From: Mesobacillus sp. AQ2
GTDB taxonomy: Bacteria > Bacillota > Bacilli > Bacillales > Cytobacillaceae
Assembly (NCBI RefSeq): GCF_030122805.1
Contig: NZ_CP126080.1
Location: 1,431,001 to 1,495,000 of the forward strand
DNA length: 64,000 nucleotides
Direction of reading: 5' to 3'
The notes beneath the pieces were generated by a model. It worked only from the letters and a program-made list of their open reading frames with translations. It was not told the DNA's origin and did no database searches. Positions 1 to 8,589 of the stretch are shown piece after piece. The translations under genes and the position numbers were made by a program. Position 1 is the stretch's first letter, and the number at the start of each line of letters is the position of its first letter.

Positions 1-1
1 G

Positions 2-784
2 GCCTTCAGTATCGACGGACCAACAGCAGAAGTTCACGACCACTTCAGGGGAACAGCCGGTTCCTTTGATTTAACGATGGAAAGAATAAAATATCTGCAC
101 GAGCTCGAAATTCCGATACAGATCAATACCGTCATTTCCCGATATAATATAGAGTATTTAGATGAAATGGCAAAAATGGTTGAAGATCTGGATTGTGTCC
201 TGTGGAGTGTATTTTTCCTTGTCCCGACAGGACGCGGCCAGGAAAAGGACATGATTTCACCTGTGGAGCATGAAAAAGTGTTCCAATGGCTTTATAATTT
301 AAGCAAACGGGTGAAGTTCGACATAAAAACTACAGCTGCCCAGCACTACCGCCGGGTTGTCATTCAGCAAAAAATGCGTGAAGCCAGGGATCATACAGAC
401 GAAATCAACTACTTGACGGCCCTGACAAATGAGGGGTTGACGGGATCCATCGATGGTCTCGGCCGGGCTCCAAAAGGTGTTAACGATGGAAATGGGTTTG
501 TATTCATATCCCATATTGGAGATGTGTACCCGAGCGGATTGCTACCGGTTAAAGCAGGGAATGTCCGGGAACAGCCTCTTGCTGAAATTTACAGGGAATC
601 TCCCGTATTCAAGTCACTGAGGAATCCTGATGAATACAAAGGGAAATGTGGTGTTTGCGAGTTCAGGCATGTATGCGGAGGTTCGCGTTCTCGGGCATAT
701 GCCATGACAGGAGATTACCTGGAGAGCGAACCGTTCTGCGTGTATATTCCTAAAGCGCTGAGAAAACAAAAGCAGGAAAGCTAA
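2..784 (+). CDS. Radical SAM/SPASM domain protein, 3' part (5' end outside window)
   Basis: The reading frame is open from base 2, upstream of the first ATG at 77, so the gene begins before the window and only its last 260 codons are visible. The N-terminal part reads like the middle of a radical SAM barrel (SIDGP near the window start). The end carries a SPASM-type iron-sulfur motif, C-X2-C-X5-C at visible residues 216, 219 and 225 (CGVCEFRHVCGG), with a later Cys at 246. SPASM proteins bind auxiliary [4Fe-4S] clusters and modify peptides or make cofactors such as heme or heme d1. The radical SAM CX3CX2C motif would lie upstream. The neighbours fnr and narK suggest, but do not show, a role in anaerobic metabolism. 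The exact substrate cannot be told. Confidence 0.85.
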   Translation, partial: AFSIDGPTAEVHDHFRGTAGSFDLTMERIKYLHELEIPIQINTVISRYNIEYLDEMAKMVEDLDCVLWSVFFLVPTGRGQEKDMISPVEHEKVFQWLYNLSKRVKFDIKTTAAQHYRRVVIQQKMREARDHTDEINYLTALTNEGLTGSIDGLGRAPKGVNDGNGFVFISHIGDVYPSGLLPVKAGNVREQPLAEIYRESPVFKSLRNPDEYKGKCGVCEFRHVCGGSRSRAYAMTGDYLESEPFCVYIPKALRKQKQES

Positions 785-846
785 CAAACCAGGGAAAAGG
801 AAAGAAAAAAAGCAGCTCTGCTTCTAAAAGGGGTGCCTCATAATAG

Positions 847-880
847 AAAAGCGAGTGAAGCTGGGCTTCACTCGCTTTTT
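847..880. terminator. Bidirectional terminator between radical SAM gene and fnr
   Basis: A perfect inverted repeat, AAAGCGAGTGAAG and CTTCACTCGCTTT around a CTGGG loop, has T and A runs on the two sides. It separates two convergent genes and can serve both. Confidence 0.85.
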
Positions 881-883
881 ATA

Positions 884-1582
884 TTAGTCGATTGAACAGA
901 AAACCGCCGGACAATTTTCACAGCCGATTTCCTTGCGTAAGTAATCTACATCATGAATCAGGATTTTCCCTTTTTTAATGGAGATGATACCTTCGCGTTT
1001 CAAGTCATTCAGGATCCTGTTTGTACTTTCACGTGATGTGCCGCAGAAATTGGCCAGTTCCTGATTTGTTAATGGAAGGTCAATCAGAATGCCGGTATCT
1101 TTATGGATACCATAGCTGTTCGTCATCCTGATCAATGTAGAGAATAGCGCTCCCTTTTTTCCGTTAAGTACTAAATCACGGAATTTAGTCTGTGTTTTGC
1201 GGAAATGGTCGCTCATCCATTTCATGAATTCGAATGCCAGCGATGGATTTTGAAAAATCTCCTTCTCGATGACATCTTTCCTGATTGCGGAGATGGTTGC
1301 ATCCTCAAGGATCAATGCGCTAAGCAAATATTTTGGTGCCTCGGTAAACAGGGTCAATTCACCGCATAGATCATTTTCCCCGCAAATCCTTAACGCAAGT
1401 TCACGTCCATCCTGGGTTACCTTGCTAATCTGCACCTTTCCGCCAAGAATCAAATAAAGCTCCTCTGCCTCCATGCCTTCCTGGAACAAGTATGTGCCCT
1501 TCTTAACCTTGAATGTCCTGTCTGCAAACTGGAGCAATTCTTTAATTTCTATTGAATGAGTCACTTTCGTTGTGTTTGGCAT
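884..1582 (-). CDS. fnr: Fnr, oxygen-sensing Crp/Fnr-family transcription regulator
   Basis: A 232-residue Crp/Fnr protein: an N-terminal cyclic-nucleotide-binding-type beta barrel, a dimer helix, and a C-terminal winged helix-turn-helix with the recognition segment ELANFCGTSRESTNRIL. The end carries CENCPAVFC, a C-X2-C-X4-C pattern. In B. subtilis Fnr such C-terminal cysteines, with an Asp, hold the [4Fe-4S] cluster. A candidate Asp is D136 in FRDLVL. The start is the ATG at 1582, because GGGTGAT lies 4-8 bases upstream; a GTG at 1591 would fall inside that site. It is divergent from narK, as in the classic narK-fnr neighbourhood, and probably activates the FNR-like promoters listed in this window. 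Family assignment is firm; direct targets are inference. Confidence 0.92.
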   Translation of the reverse strand: MPNTTKVTHSIEIKELLQFADRTFKVKKGTYLFQEGMEAEELYLILGGKVQISKVTQDGRELALRICGENDLCGELTLFTEAPKYLLSALILEDATISAIRKDVIEKEIFQNPSLAFEFMKWMSDHFRKTQTKFRDLVLNGKKGALFSTLIRMTNSYGIHKDTGILIDLPLTNQELANFCGTSRESTNRILNDLKREGIISIKKGKILIHDVDYLRKEIGCENCPAVFCSID

Positions 1583-1913
1583 GGTCATCACCCTTTTTTA
1601 GAATATAAGTTTCCGTGGCTTTTCGTTATTGAGACAATAATAACATCTGGATAGTGTTAACTAAATAACGCATGGGGAATTGTCAAAATCCCGTCACATT
1701 CTCTCTTCGTTTTGTTCACATTTTCGAAACAAAGTTGCTATAGGTATATTATATCGATAAAAAAAGTAAGTTGATTCCGATGTTAGAAGTCAACTGTGAC
1801 AGTTTATTGAACAAAGAAATAGGAGTGAAGTTCTTCACATCATAAGGCCATGTATTTTTCTACGATTTATTTATCAAGCAAAAATCGCCTGAAAACTAGG
1901 AGGGGGAAGAATC
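1583..1913. other. Divergent fnr/narK intergenic region (331 bp)
   Basis: This gene-free stretch separates fnr (minus) and narK (plus). It holds the narK FNR-like box and promoter described separately. I looked for a second FNR box correctly spaced to a minus-strand -10 for fnr itself and found none; TTCACA half-sites occur near 1694 and 1716 without a matching partner. The rest is AT-rich with nothing else I can name. Confidence 0.6.
1824..1866 (+). promoter_or_regulatory. FNR-like box and -10 element of narK
   Basis: AGTGA-N6-TCACA at 1824-1839 matches the FNR consensus TGTGA-N6-TCACA at 9 of 10 positions. A -10-like TACGAT lies at 1861-1866, 21 bp after the box, which places the box centre at about -41.5 from a start near 1873. 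This is class II activator geometry. No good -35 is needed or seen. Confidence 0.75.
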
Positions 1914-3413
1914 ATGCGAACACAAAAAAATCAGCTGCCGCTTCAAACGCTCAGTCTGGTTGCAGGTTTTATGGTGTGGGTTATTTTATCCGCATTAATG
2001 CCGTTCATTAAAGAGGATATAAAGCTTACAGCAAATCAAATCGCGATGGCGACTGCCATTCCTGTTGTCCTGGGTTCCGTTATGAGGATACCGATTGGAT
2101 ACTGGACAAACAAATATGGAGCACGAAAACTGTTCTTTGTCAGCTTCGCATTCCTGTTGTTTCCGGTGTATTTCATCAGTCTGGCAGATTCTTTTATTGA
2201 CCTGCTGATCGGCGGCTTGCTGGTCGGTATAGGTGGTGCAATTTTTTCTGTCGGTGTGACATCCCTCCCGAAATACTATCCAAAAGAACGCCATGGATTT
2301 GTGAACGGAATTTATGGGGTAGGCAATCTCGGAACTGCGGTCACGACTTTTTCGGCACCGGTCATTGCATCGCAGATTGGCTGGCAGTCAACAGTCCAGC
2401 TTTACCTGGTGCTTTTACTGGCATTTGCATTGCTTAACTTTTTCCTTGGTGACAAAAATGAACCCAAAGTTCCTACACCACTGGGGGATCAAATTAAAAG
2501 TGTATACAAGAACCAGAAACTCTGGGCATTGAGTCTGTTTTACTTCTTAACATTTGGATCATTTGTAGCTTTTACGATCTACCTGCCGAATTTCCTTGTG
2601 TCACATTTTGAGCTCGATAAGGTAGATGCCGGAATCAGGACAGCAGGATTCATTGCCCTTGCTACATTCTTCAGGCCGATTGGCGGCTGGCTTGGTGATA
2701 AATTCAACTCATTCATCATCTTGATGATTGTCTTTGCAGGCATGACCATTTCAGGAATACTGCTGTCTTTCACACCTTCCCTGACCCTTTATACGATTGG
2801 CTGTCTTACGGTAGCAATCAGTGCGGGGATTGGCAATGGTACCGTCTTCAAACTAGTGCCGCTTTATTTTTCAAAACAGGCGGGGATCGTGAATGGTATA
2901 GTATCAGCGATGGGTGGATTGGGAGGCTTCTTCCCGCCGCTTATGCTGGCCTTCCTGTTCAACCTGACAGGGCATTATGCCATTGGTTTCATGGCTTTGT
3001 CGCAGGTTGCACTTGCGAGCCTGATCATCGTCATCTGGATGTACTATCAGGATAAATTGAGCCTTGCTAAAAATATCATCGACCATACTGCAGAGGGAAT
3101 CATGATCACGGATGTGAAAGGCATGATTGAAAAGGTTAACCAATCTTTCACGAATGTAACGGGATATAAAGCTGAGGAAGTCATTGGGAGAAACCCAAGA
3201 GTCCTGAGGTCAGGAAAGCATGGGGAGGCTTTTTACAAGGAGATGTGGAAATCCATTGAGGAGAATGGATTCTGGCAGGGAGAAATCTGGAACAAAAAGA
3301 AGAACGGAAACATCTATCCTGAATGGCTTACAATAAGTCCTTTAAAAAATGAAGCCGGAGAAATCAAGAACTATGTCGGCATATTCAGTGAGCTACCTAT
3401 AAAAAAGAAATAA
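1914..3413 (+). CDS. narK: NarK-type nitrate/nitrite MFS transporter with C-terminal PAS domain
   Basis: 499 residues. Residues 1 to about 385 are a major facilitator protein of the nitrate/nitrite porter family: about 12 hydrophobic segments, with family glycine-rich segments such as GIGGAIFSVGV and AGIGNGTVF. It should exchange or import nitrate and export nitrite across the cytoplasmic membrane. Residues about 386-496 then form a PAS/S-box domain, from AKNIIDHTAEGIMITD through GRNPRVLRSGKH to a PAC-like end. Ordinary NarK of about 395-460 residues has no such tail. The ATG at 1914 follows AGGAGGGGGA. The gene is single, followed by a terminator, and sits behind a class II FNR-like promoter. 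What the PAS senses, and whether it gates transport or binds a partner, cannot be read here. Confidence 0.93.
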   Translation: MRTQKNQLPLQTLSLVAGFMVWVILSALMPFIKEDIKLTANQIAMATAIPVVLGSVMRIPIGYWTNKYGARKLFFVSFAFLLFPVYFISLADSFIDLLIGGLLVGIGGAIFSVGVTSLPKYYPKERHGFVNGIYGVGNLGTAVTTFSAPVIASQIGWQSTVQLYLVLLLAFALLNFFLGDKNEPKVPTPLGDQIKSVYKNQKLWALSLFYFLTFGSFVAFTIYLPNFLVSHFELDKVDAGIRTAGFIALATFFRPIGGWLGDKFNSFIILMIVFAGMTISGILLSFTPSLTLYTIGCLTVAISAGIGNGTVFKLVPLYFSKQAGIVNGIVSAMGGLGGFFPPLMLAFLFNLTGHYAIGFMALSQVALASLIIVIWMYYQDKLSLAKNIIDHTAEGIMITDVKGMIEKVNQSFTNVTGYKAEEVIGRNPRVLRSGKHGEAFYKEMWKSIEENGFWQGEIWNKKKNGNIYPEWLTISPLKNEAGEIKNYVGIFSELPIKKK

Positions 3414-3418
3414 CCTTA

Positions 3419-3457
3419 AGAAGGCTGCATCAAATCCTTGATGCAGCCTTCTATTTT
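3419..3457 (+). terminator. narK terminator
   Basis: AGAAGGCTGCATCAA and TTGATGCAGCCTTCT form a 15-bp perfect stem around ATCC, followed by ATTTTA. Confidence 0.85.
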
Positions 3458-3576
3458 AGATAATATGACAACATAATGACATTTTCTGATAAAAACACTA
3501 TCCTGCCAGTTTTTATGTTGTAATATAGACATAAGGGTAAAAGCTACTATTTTAAATAGAGGACTATTGATGTTAC

Positions 3577-3619
3577 TGTGAGAATATTAACAGTGAACCA
3601 TTACTATAGCTGTTACAAT
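3577..3619 (+). promoter_or_regulatory. FNR-like box and -10 element of moaA
   Basis: TGTGA-N6-TAACA at 3577-3592 (9 of 10 consensus positions) ends 21 bp before TACAAT at 3614-3619. The predicted start is near 3626 with the box centred at -41.5, the same geometry as narK. Confidence 0.68.
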
Positions 3620-3657
3620 GTCAATAATCAAAACTTCTATAATTGGAGTTGACACAG

Positions 3658-4674
3658 ATGGTAAAAAGCATAATTAAAGACCAATTAAATAGACCGCTCC
3701 GCGATTTGCGTATTTCTGTTATAGATCGCTGTAATTTCCGGTGTCAGTATTGCATGCCTGCCGAGATTTTTGGACCAGACTTTGCATTCTTGCCTAAAAG
3801 TGAGCTTTTGTCATATGAAGAAATCGAACGTGTGGCCAAATTGTTCATAGATCTGGGTGTTGAAAAAATCAGGCTCACAGGCGGCGAGCCATTGATGCGG
3901 AAAGACTTGCCGATCCTTGTCAAGAAGCTCAACCAGATTGAAGGGCTTAAGGATATCGCATTGACTACCAATGGCGTGATGCTCCCTAAATATGCCGAAG
4001 AGCTGTATGCAGCAGGGTTGAAGCGCGTGAATATCAGTCTGGATAGCTTAAAGGATGAGCTGTTCGGCGAAATCAATGGCCGCAATGTAGGGGTAGGGCC
4101 AGTACTCAAGGGAATCGAATCGGCAAAAAAGGCCGGGTTGGGCGTTAAAATCAACATGGTCGTCAAGAAAGGCCTGAATGATTCCGAAATTCTTCCGATG
4201 GCAGAATTCTGTAAAAAGGAAGGACTGGAGCTCCGATATATTGAATTCATGGATGTGGGCAGCACTAATGGCTGGAAGATGGACGACGTCATCACGAAAA
4301 AGCAAATCCATGACATGCTGAGTCAGCACTATGAATTGGAACCCGTAGATCCTGATTACTTTGGCGAGGTCGCTAAAAAATACCGATACAAAGGTACGGA
4401 TATCAACGTCGGCTTTATTTCCTCAGTTTCTGAGTCCTTCTGCTCCAGCTGTACAAGATCACGTTTATCAGCGAATGGCCAGGTGTTCACCTGCCTTTTC
4501 AATGGCAATGGTCATGATATCCGTGACTTCATGCGTGCCGGTGCAACCGATGACGAGCTTCGTGAACGAATCACAAATATCTGGAATCACAGAACGGACC
4601 GTTATTCAGATGAACGTACAGCTGAAACCGTCGCGAACAGAAAGAAAATCGAAATGTCCTATATTGGCGGCTAA
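3658..4674 (+). CDS. moaA: GTP 3',8-cyclase MoaA (molybdenum cofactor biosynthesis)
   Basis: 338 residues. Radical SAM enzyme for the first step of molybdopterin synthesis, converting GTP to 3',8-cyclo-GTP. The N-terminal CX3CX2C cluster motif is C25, C29, C32 (CNFRCQYC). The second cluster site CX2CX13C is C262, C265, C279. The LTGGEPL SAM-binding segment and the double-glycine C-terminus (YIGG) are present. The start is ATG 3658 with GGAG nine bases upstream; a TTG at 3643 sits before the ribosome site. It makes cofactor for nitrate reductase and lies behind an FNR-like box, consistent with anaerobic induction. A terminator follows directly. Confidence 0.96.
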   Translation: MVKSIIKDQLNRPLRDLRISVIDRCNFRCQYCMPAEIFGPDFAFLPKSELLSYEEIERVAKLFIDLGVEKIRLTGGEPLMRKDLPILVKKLNQIEGLKDIALTTNGVMLPKYAEELYAAGLKRVNISLDSLKDELFGEINGRNVGVGPVLKGIESAKKAGLGVKINMVVKKGLNDSEILPMAEFCKKEGLELRYIEFMDVGSTNGWKMDDVITKKQIHDMLSQHYELEPVDPDYFGEVAKKYRYKGTDINVGFISSVSESFCSSCTRSRLSANGQVFTCLFNGNGHDIRDFMRAGATDDELRERITNIWNHRTDRYSDERTAETVANRKKIEMSYIGG

Positions 4675-4697
4675 AGACTCCTTCGGGGGTCTTTTTC
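4673..4697 (+). terminator. moaA terminator
   Basis: AAAGAC and GTCTTT arms around a TTCG-type loop, followed by T5. It overlaps the moaA stop codon region. Confidence 0.8.
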
Positions 4698-4822
4698 TGT
4701 TCCTCTGGAGTTTTTTATCCAAAGGAAAACAGAGGCTTCTGGATTTTGGGCATACTATGTTTCCAACCAAAAGGTTTATGGGTATACATGAATCTACGAT
4801 AAAATTTGTTGGAGACTGCCGA

Positions 4823-6334
4823 ATGCTAAAAAGAAGAATTGAATTTTTATTTGTATTTATTTTAATGGTGTGTTTTTATATTGTCTTTTTTACTGGGTAC
4901 AGCCAGGCAATTAAGATTGCAGCGATCACCGTTTACTCCCTTATCCTGTTTGTCAGCATCTTTTCGTTGATGCTCGAGAACCGTTCCGCACAGCATACGC
5001 TGATGTGGATGTATGTAATGCTGTTATTTCCTGTCGCCGGGTATTTCTTTTACCTATTTTCAGGACAGCTGTATTTAAAAGGGTATCTGTATAAAAGCAA
5101 GCGTACCAGGGATCGTGACCAATGGGAAAAGCTGATGAGGAATGAAGAGTCGAGGGATCTTTCTTTCTTGATTGAAAATCAGTTTTGCTTCGCAAAATAT
5201 GCAAAGAATTCAGCGTTGACTCCGATTACGACCGACTCAAGGGCAAAAATCCTTAAAAATGGGGAAGAGACTTTTTCTGAATTAAAAAAGAAATTGAAGG
5301 AAGCAGAAAAGTTCATCCATATGGAATACTATATTTTCAGGTCTGACCGGCTTGGCAGGGAAATAATTGACATCCTGATAGAAAAAGCCAGGCAGGGTGT
5401 TGAGGTTTTATTCATGTTCGATGCTGCCGGCAGCATGAAGATTGCCGCCACGGACCTTAAGGACATGCAGGAGGCAGGCGTTAAAGCTGCGCCGTTCTCT
5501 CCGCTCAAATACGGGTTCTTCAATCAGAAATTCAATTTTCGGAATCACAGGAAGATTGTCATCATTGACGGGGAAATCGGATTTGTCGGCGGATTGAATG
5601 TAGGCGTAGAATACCTCGGTGAAGATGAGAAAATCGGTTTTTGGCGCGATACCCATATGGTGCTGACAGGAGAGGCTGTCTATACCCTCCACAATGTCTT
5701 CCTGCTTGATTGGGAATATGTGAGCGGTGAAAGGGCACTTGGGAACTATATAGCCGAAAAAAAGCCGCATGAGAGCGATGAGCTGGATGGTGCGATTCAG
5801 GTAGTGCCAAGCGGGCCGGACACACAGCAAGGAATCATGAGTGATTTTTACTACACGATGATGTCCTGCGCAACTAAGTCGATTTGGATTGCCACTCCTT
5901 ATTTTGTTCCTGATGAAGCGATAAGGACAGCATTGAGAGTGGCTGCAGCCAAAGGAATAGAAGTAAGGATCATGGTTCCGGAAATCAATGACAGCTATCT
6001 GACACAATATGCCAGCCGATCATACTTTTCTGAACTGCTGCGGAATGGGGCAGAGATTTACTCCTATAAAAAGGGGTTCCTGCACCAAAAGGTCATCATT
6101 GTCGATGGGAATATCGCTTCGATTGGGACGGCCAATATGGACATGAGGAGTTTCCATCTTAATTTTGAAGTGAACGTCTTCCTGCTTGGAACGAGTTCAA
6201 TCAGAGATCTTGTAGCACATTATGAAGCGGACCTCGAAGATTCAGAGAAAATCAGTGCTGTCCAATATCATAAACGAGGACTCTGGGAAAGAACGAAGGA
6301 ATCCTTCGCCAGACTGTTTTCAGGTGCATTATAG
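4823..6334 (+). CDS. cls: Cardiolipin synthase, copy 1
   Basis: 503 residues. Two N-terminal membrane segments (about residues 5-55) are followed by two phospholipase-D-type halves. Each has an HKD motif: HRKIVIIDG and HQKVIIVDG, with the usual downstream GTANMDMRSFHLNFE. The enzyme condenses phosphatidylglycerol into cardiolipin at the membrane. The frame is open far upstream into moaA, but ATG 4823 with GGAG eight bases before it is the natural start and gives the normal family length. It lies between moaA and ric without being in either unit. A second copy of equal length lies at 60312-61823. Confidence 0.93.
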   Translation: MLKRRIEFLFVFILMVCFYIVFFTGYSQAIKIAAITVYSLILFVSIFSLMLENRSAQHTLMWMYVMLLFPVAGYFFYLFSGQLYLKGYLYKSKRTRDRDQWEKLMRNEESRDLSFLIENQFCFAKYAKNSALTPITTDSRAKILKNGEETFSELKKKLKEAEKFIHMEYYIFRSDRLGREIIDILIEKARQGVEVLFMFDAAGSMKIAATDLKDMQEAGVKAAPFSPLKYGFFNQKFNFRNHRKIVIIDGEIGFVGGLNVGVEYLGEDEKIGFWRDTHMVLTGEAVYTLHNVFLLDWEYVSGERALGNYIAEKKPHESDELDGAIQVVPSGPDTQQGIMSDFYYTMMSCATKSIWIATPYFVPDEAIRTALRVAAAKGIEVRIMVPEINDSYLTQYASRSYFSELLRNGAEIYSYKKGFLHQKVIIVDGNIASIGTANMDMRSFHLNFEVNVFLLGTSSIRDLVAHYEADLEDSEKISAVQYHKRGLWERTKESFARLFSGAL

Positions 6335-6341
6335 ACCAACC

Positions 6342-6380
6342 AAAAAATGACCCCATCTTGAGAAAAAGGGGTCATTTTTT
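6342..6380. terminator. Bidirectional terminator between cls and ric
   Basis: AAAAAATGACCCC and GGGGTCATTTTTT arms around a 12-base loop, between convergent genes. Confidence 0.85.
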
Positions 6381-6403
6381 TACTGAGGCCTGCGATTTTC
6401 CTT

Positions 6404-7102
6404 TTATGCAATAAATCTCGGGAATAGAATATTATTCTCAAGATGTACATGCATGAATGTGTGTGACTCCAGGGCTTCAAGCCGCTTGTAAACTAAACGG
6501 TATGTTCCGCATGCATCGATTGGCGGATTGAAATCTTCAGTAATCTCGCGTAATTGTTTCAATATTGAGCCTGCATGATCATGTTCTTTCTCTAATTCTT
6601 CGATTTCGGCAATGATTCCAGCCCGCTTTTCAACATCAGCACTTTCAAGTTCCAGAAGCAGCGGGAACACTGTGGCTTCCTCTTTGGCTGTATGCTCTAA
6701 GAGCTCCTTTTTTAATTCATAAAAAAGTTCATTTACTTTTAACAGTTCATCGTGGCGTTCACCATGGACTTTCGCTACTTTGGTTACATATGGGCTTAGC
6801 ATTTTCAGTTCTTCCTCAAGCTCACGGTGGTATTTATTCTTGATATGCTCGATCAATTCTTCAGAATCTGTATCGGTCCATACCTCCATGTTTTCGGCTG
6901 TGCCATTATGTTTTTTGTAAAGTTCTTCCAGCTGATTCATCAATTCAGGAACGTCAAGGTTCTGCTCCAACGCGGCTTCTGATAGCGGACGGTTGCCGCC
7001 ACAGCAAAAGTCGAGTCTGTTTCTCTTGAATAAATCACTGGATTGAGGGAATATATTGACAATATCTTTAACTAGTGAATGTTGTTCAAAAGGCATTTTC
7101 AT
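6404..7102 (-). CDS. ric: Iron-sulfur cluster repair di-iron protein (RIC/ScdA)
   Basis: 232 residues. The N-terminal ScdA_N domain contains the conserved DFCCGG segment. The rest is a hemerythrin-like four-helix domain with spaced His and Glu residues (for example HGERHDELL, HTAKEE, EHDHAG, HTFMHVHLENN) that would bind a di-iron centre. RIC proteins repair iron-sulfur clusters damaged by nitric oxide or peroxide, which suits a nitrate-reducing cell. The start is ATG 7102, because GGAGG (7111-7115 on the plus strand as CCTCC) lies eight bases before it; the frame extends upstream but passes the predicted transcription start. Transcribed from its own FNR-like promoter. Confidence 0.93.
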   Translation of the reverse strand: MKMPFEQHSLVKDIVNIFPQSSDLFKRNRLDFCCGGNRPLSEAALEQNLDVPELMNQLEELYKKHNGTAENMEVWTDTDSEELIEHIKNKYHRELEEELKMLSPYVTKVAKVHGERHDELLKVNELFYELKKELLEHTAKEEATVFPLLLELESADVEKRAGIIAEIEELEKEHDHAGSILKQLREITEDFNPPIDACGTYRLVYKRLEALESHTFMHVHLENNILFPRFIA

Positions 7103-7144
7103 TAAAAAAACCTCCAATAAAAAATGTATACTGTTTACATACTC

Positions 7145-7187
7145 AGCATAAAGCAAATGTAATTACTACTTGGTGATGTGTATCACA
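7145..7187 (-). promoter_or_regulatory. FNR-like box and -10 element of ric
   Basis: Read on the minus strand, TGTGA-N6-TCACC (7187-7172) ends 21 bp before TATGCT (7150-7145). The inner GTGA-TGTGTA-TCAC is a perfect dyad. The predicted start is near 7138, upstream of the ribosome site. Confidence 0.72.
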
Positions 7188-7234
7188 CTTCACAAAAAAT
7201 CTACATATTTTTAAAAGTTTTTATGAGAGAATAC

Positions 7235-7277
7235 TGTGAGGTTTGTTATGTATTCATTTTTACATTACTCTTATAAT
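7235..7277 (+). promoter_or_regulatory. Possible FNR half-site and perfect -10 of moeA
   Basis: TATAAT at 7272-7277 is preceded, 21 bp away, by TGTGA-N6-TTATG at 7235-7250. Only the left half matches the FNR consensus well. The exact spacing shared with the other promoters is why it is listed. Confidence 0.5.
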
Positions 7278-7323
7278 GAAAAGTGTAATCAATCAAGAGA
7301 AGCCTGCAATAGGAGCTGATTAT

Positions 7324-8589
7324 ATGTTAGAGCGAAGGAATCCTATCCCAATCGGAGAGGCAGTTAAGAGAGTAATGGAGCACAAAAAGAGTGGCTCTAT
7401 CGAATATGTTTCAATCAATGAGAGTTATGGGCGCTATTTATCAGAGGATCTGAAAGCCACAAGTGATGTTCCGCATTTTGACAGAGCACCCTACGATGGC
7501 TATGCAATAAGGTCAGTCGATTCAGCGGAAGCTTCCCAAAACCAGTCAGTCGAATTTGAAGTGGTGGACCATATTGGGGCAGGAATGCTTACGGATAAGG
7601 AACTGGGACCTTTCCAGGCTGTAAGGATCATGACTGGGGCCCAAATGCCAGTTGGCGCCGATGCTGTGGTCATGCTTGAATTAGTAAAGGAAATCGAGCG
7701 TGATGGAAAGAAATATATGGAAACGAAACGCAAGCATAATAAAGGAGACAATGTTTCCTATCGCGGCGAGGATGCAAAGGAAGGGGAAGTGCTTGTCAAA
7801 AAAGGCACGTTCATCAATCCTGGTATCCAGGCGATGCTGGCGACTTTTGGCTATGCTCAGGTCCCTGTTGCGAAAAAACCGGTGATAGGCCTTTATGCAA
7901 CCGGCACTGAACTGCTTGATGTCCATGAGCCGCTTGAACCGGGAAAAATCCGCAACAGCAATTCATATATGATTTCCGCTCAGATTCTCCGGGCGGGAGC
8001 TGAAGTTAAATATTTCGGTCAGCTGCCTGATGACTTTGACACCTGCTTTGATGCAGTAAGCAAAGCGATTGAGGAAGTGGATTTATTCATTACAACCGGG
8101 GGAGTTTCCGTAGGGGACTATGACTACCTGCCGGAAATTTATGCAAAGCTTGGAGCGGAAGTCCTGTTCAATAAAGTAGCGATGCGTCCGGGAAGCGTGA
8201 CGACGGTTGCCCAGCTGGATGGCAAGCTGCTGTTTGGCCTGTCTGGAAACCCATCTGCCTGCTATGTAGGATTTGAGCTATTCGCCCGGCCGATCATCAG
8301 AACAATGCTGTTTACCGATAAGCCGCATCTAAGGAAGGAAAAGGCGATTTTGAATGCCAATTTCCCTAAGGCAAATCCATTCACAAGATTTGTCAGGAGT
8401 GCCCTGACAATCGAAAACGGAAAGCTGGCAGTTACACCGAGCGGTCTTGATAAGTCGAATATTATCATGAGCTTAGCGGGTGCTAATTCACTTATGATTC
8501 TTCCGGGAGGAACAAGAGGTTTCGAAGAAGGAACTGAGGTCGAGGTCCTGATGCTAGAGGACCATGTTGGCAGTGACTGGCCTTGGTAA
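7324..8589 (+). CDS. moeA: Molybdopterin molybdenumtransferase MoeA
   Basis: 421 residues. Inserts molybdate into adenylated molybdopterin, the last step of cofactor assembly. Family marks: DVPHFDRAPYDGYAI near the N-terminus, IMTGAQMPVGADAVV, the ATGTELL and TTGGVSVGDYD segments of the MoCF-binding domain, and LFGLSGNPSA. The start is ATG 7324, with AGGAG eight bases before it. It overlaps mobB by seven bases, so the two are translationally linked. The unit probably starts from the -10 at 7272. Confidence 0.95.
   Translation: MLERRNPIPIGEAVKRVMEHKKSGSIEYVSINESYGRYLSEDLKATSDVPHFDRAPYDGYAIRSVDSAEASQNQSVEFEVVDHIGAGMLTDKELGPFQAVRIMTGAQMPVGADAVVMLELVKEIERDGKKYMETKRKHNKGDNVSYRGEDAKEGEVLVKKGTFINPGIQAMLATFGYAQVPVAKKPVIGLYATGTELLDVHEPLEPGKIRNSNSYMISAQILRAGAEVKYFGQLPDDFDTCFDAVSKAIEEVDLFITTGGVSVGDYDYLPEIYAKLGAEVLFNKVAMRPGSVTTVAQLDGKLLFGLSGNPSACYVGFELFARPIIRTMLFTDKPHLRKEKAILNANFPKANPFTRFVRSALTIENGKLAVTPSGLDKSNIIMSLAGANSLMILPGGTRGFEEGTEVEVLMLEDHVGSDWPW

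Noticed and set aside
3744..4316. 190-codon frame antisense to moaA
   Set aside because: It is the shadow of a conserved gene, with Ser/Leu-rich composition typical of antisense frames.
4361..4822. N-terminal extension of cardiolipin synthase copy 1 through moaA
   Set aside because: The open frame upstream lies on the moaA coding sequence and terminator; ATG 4823 has the ribosome site and gives the family length.
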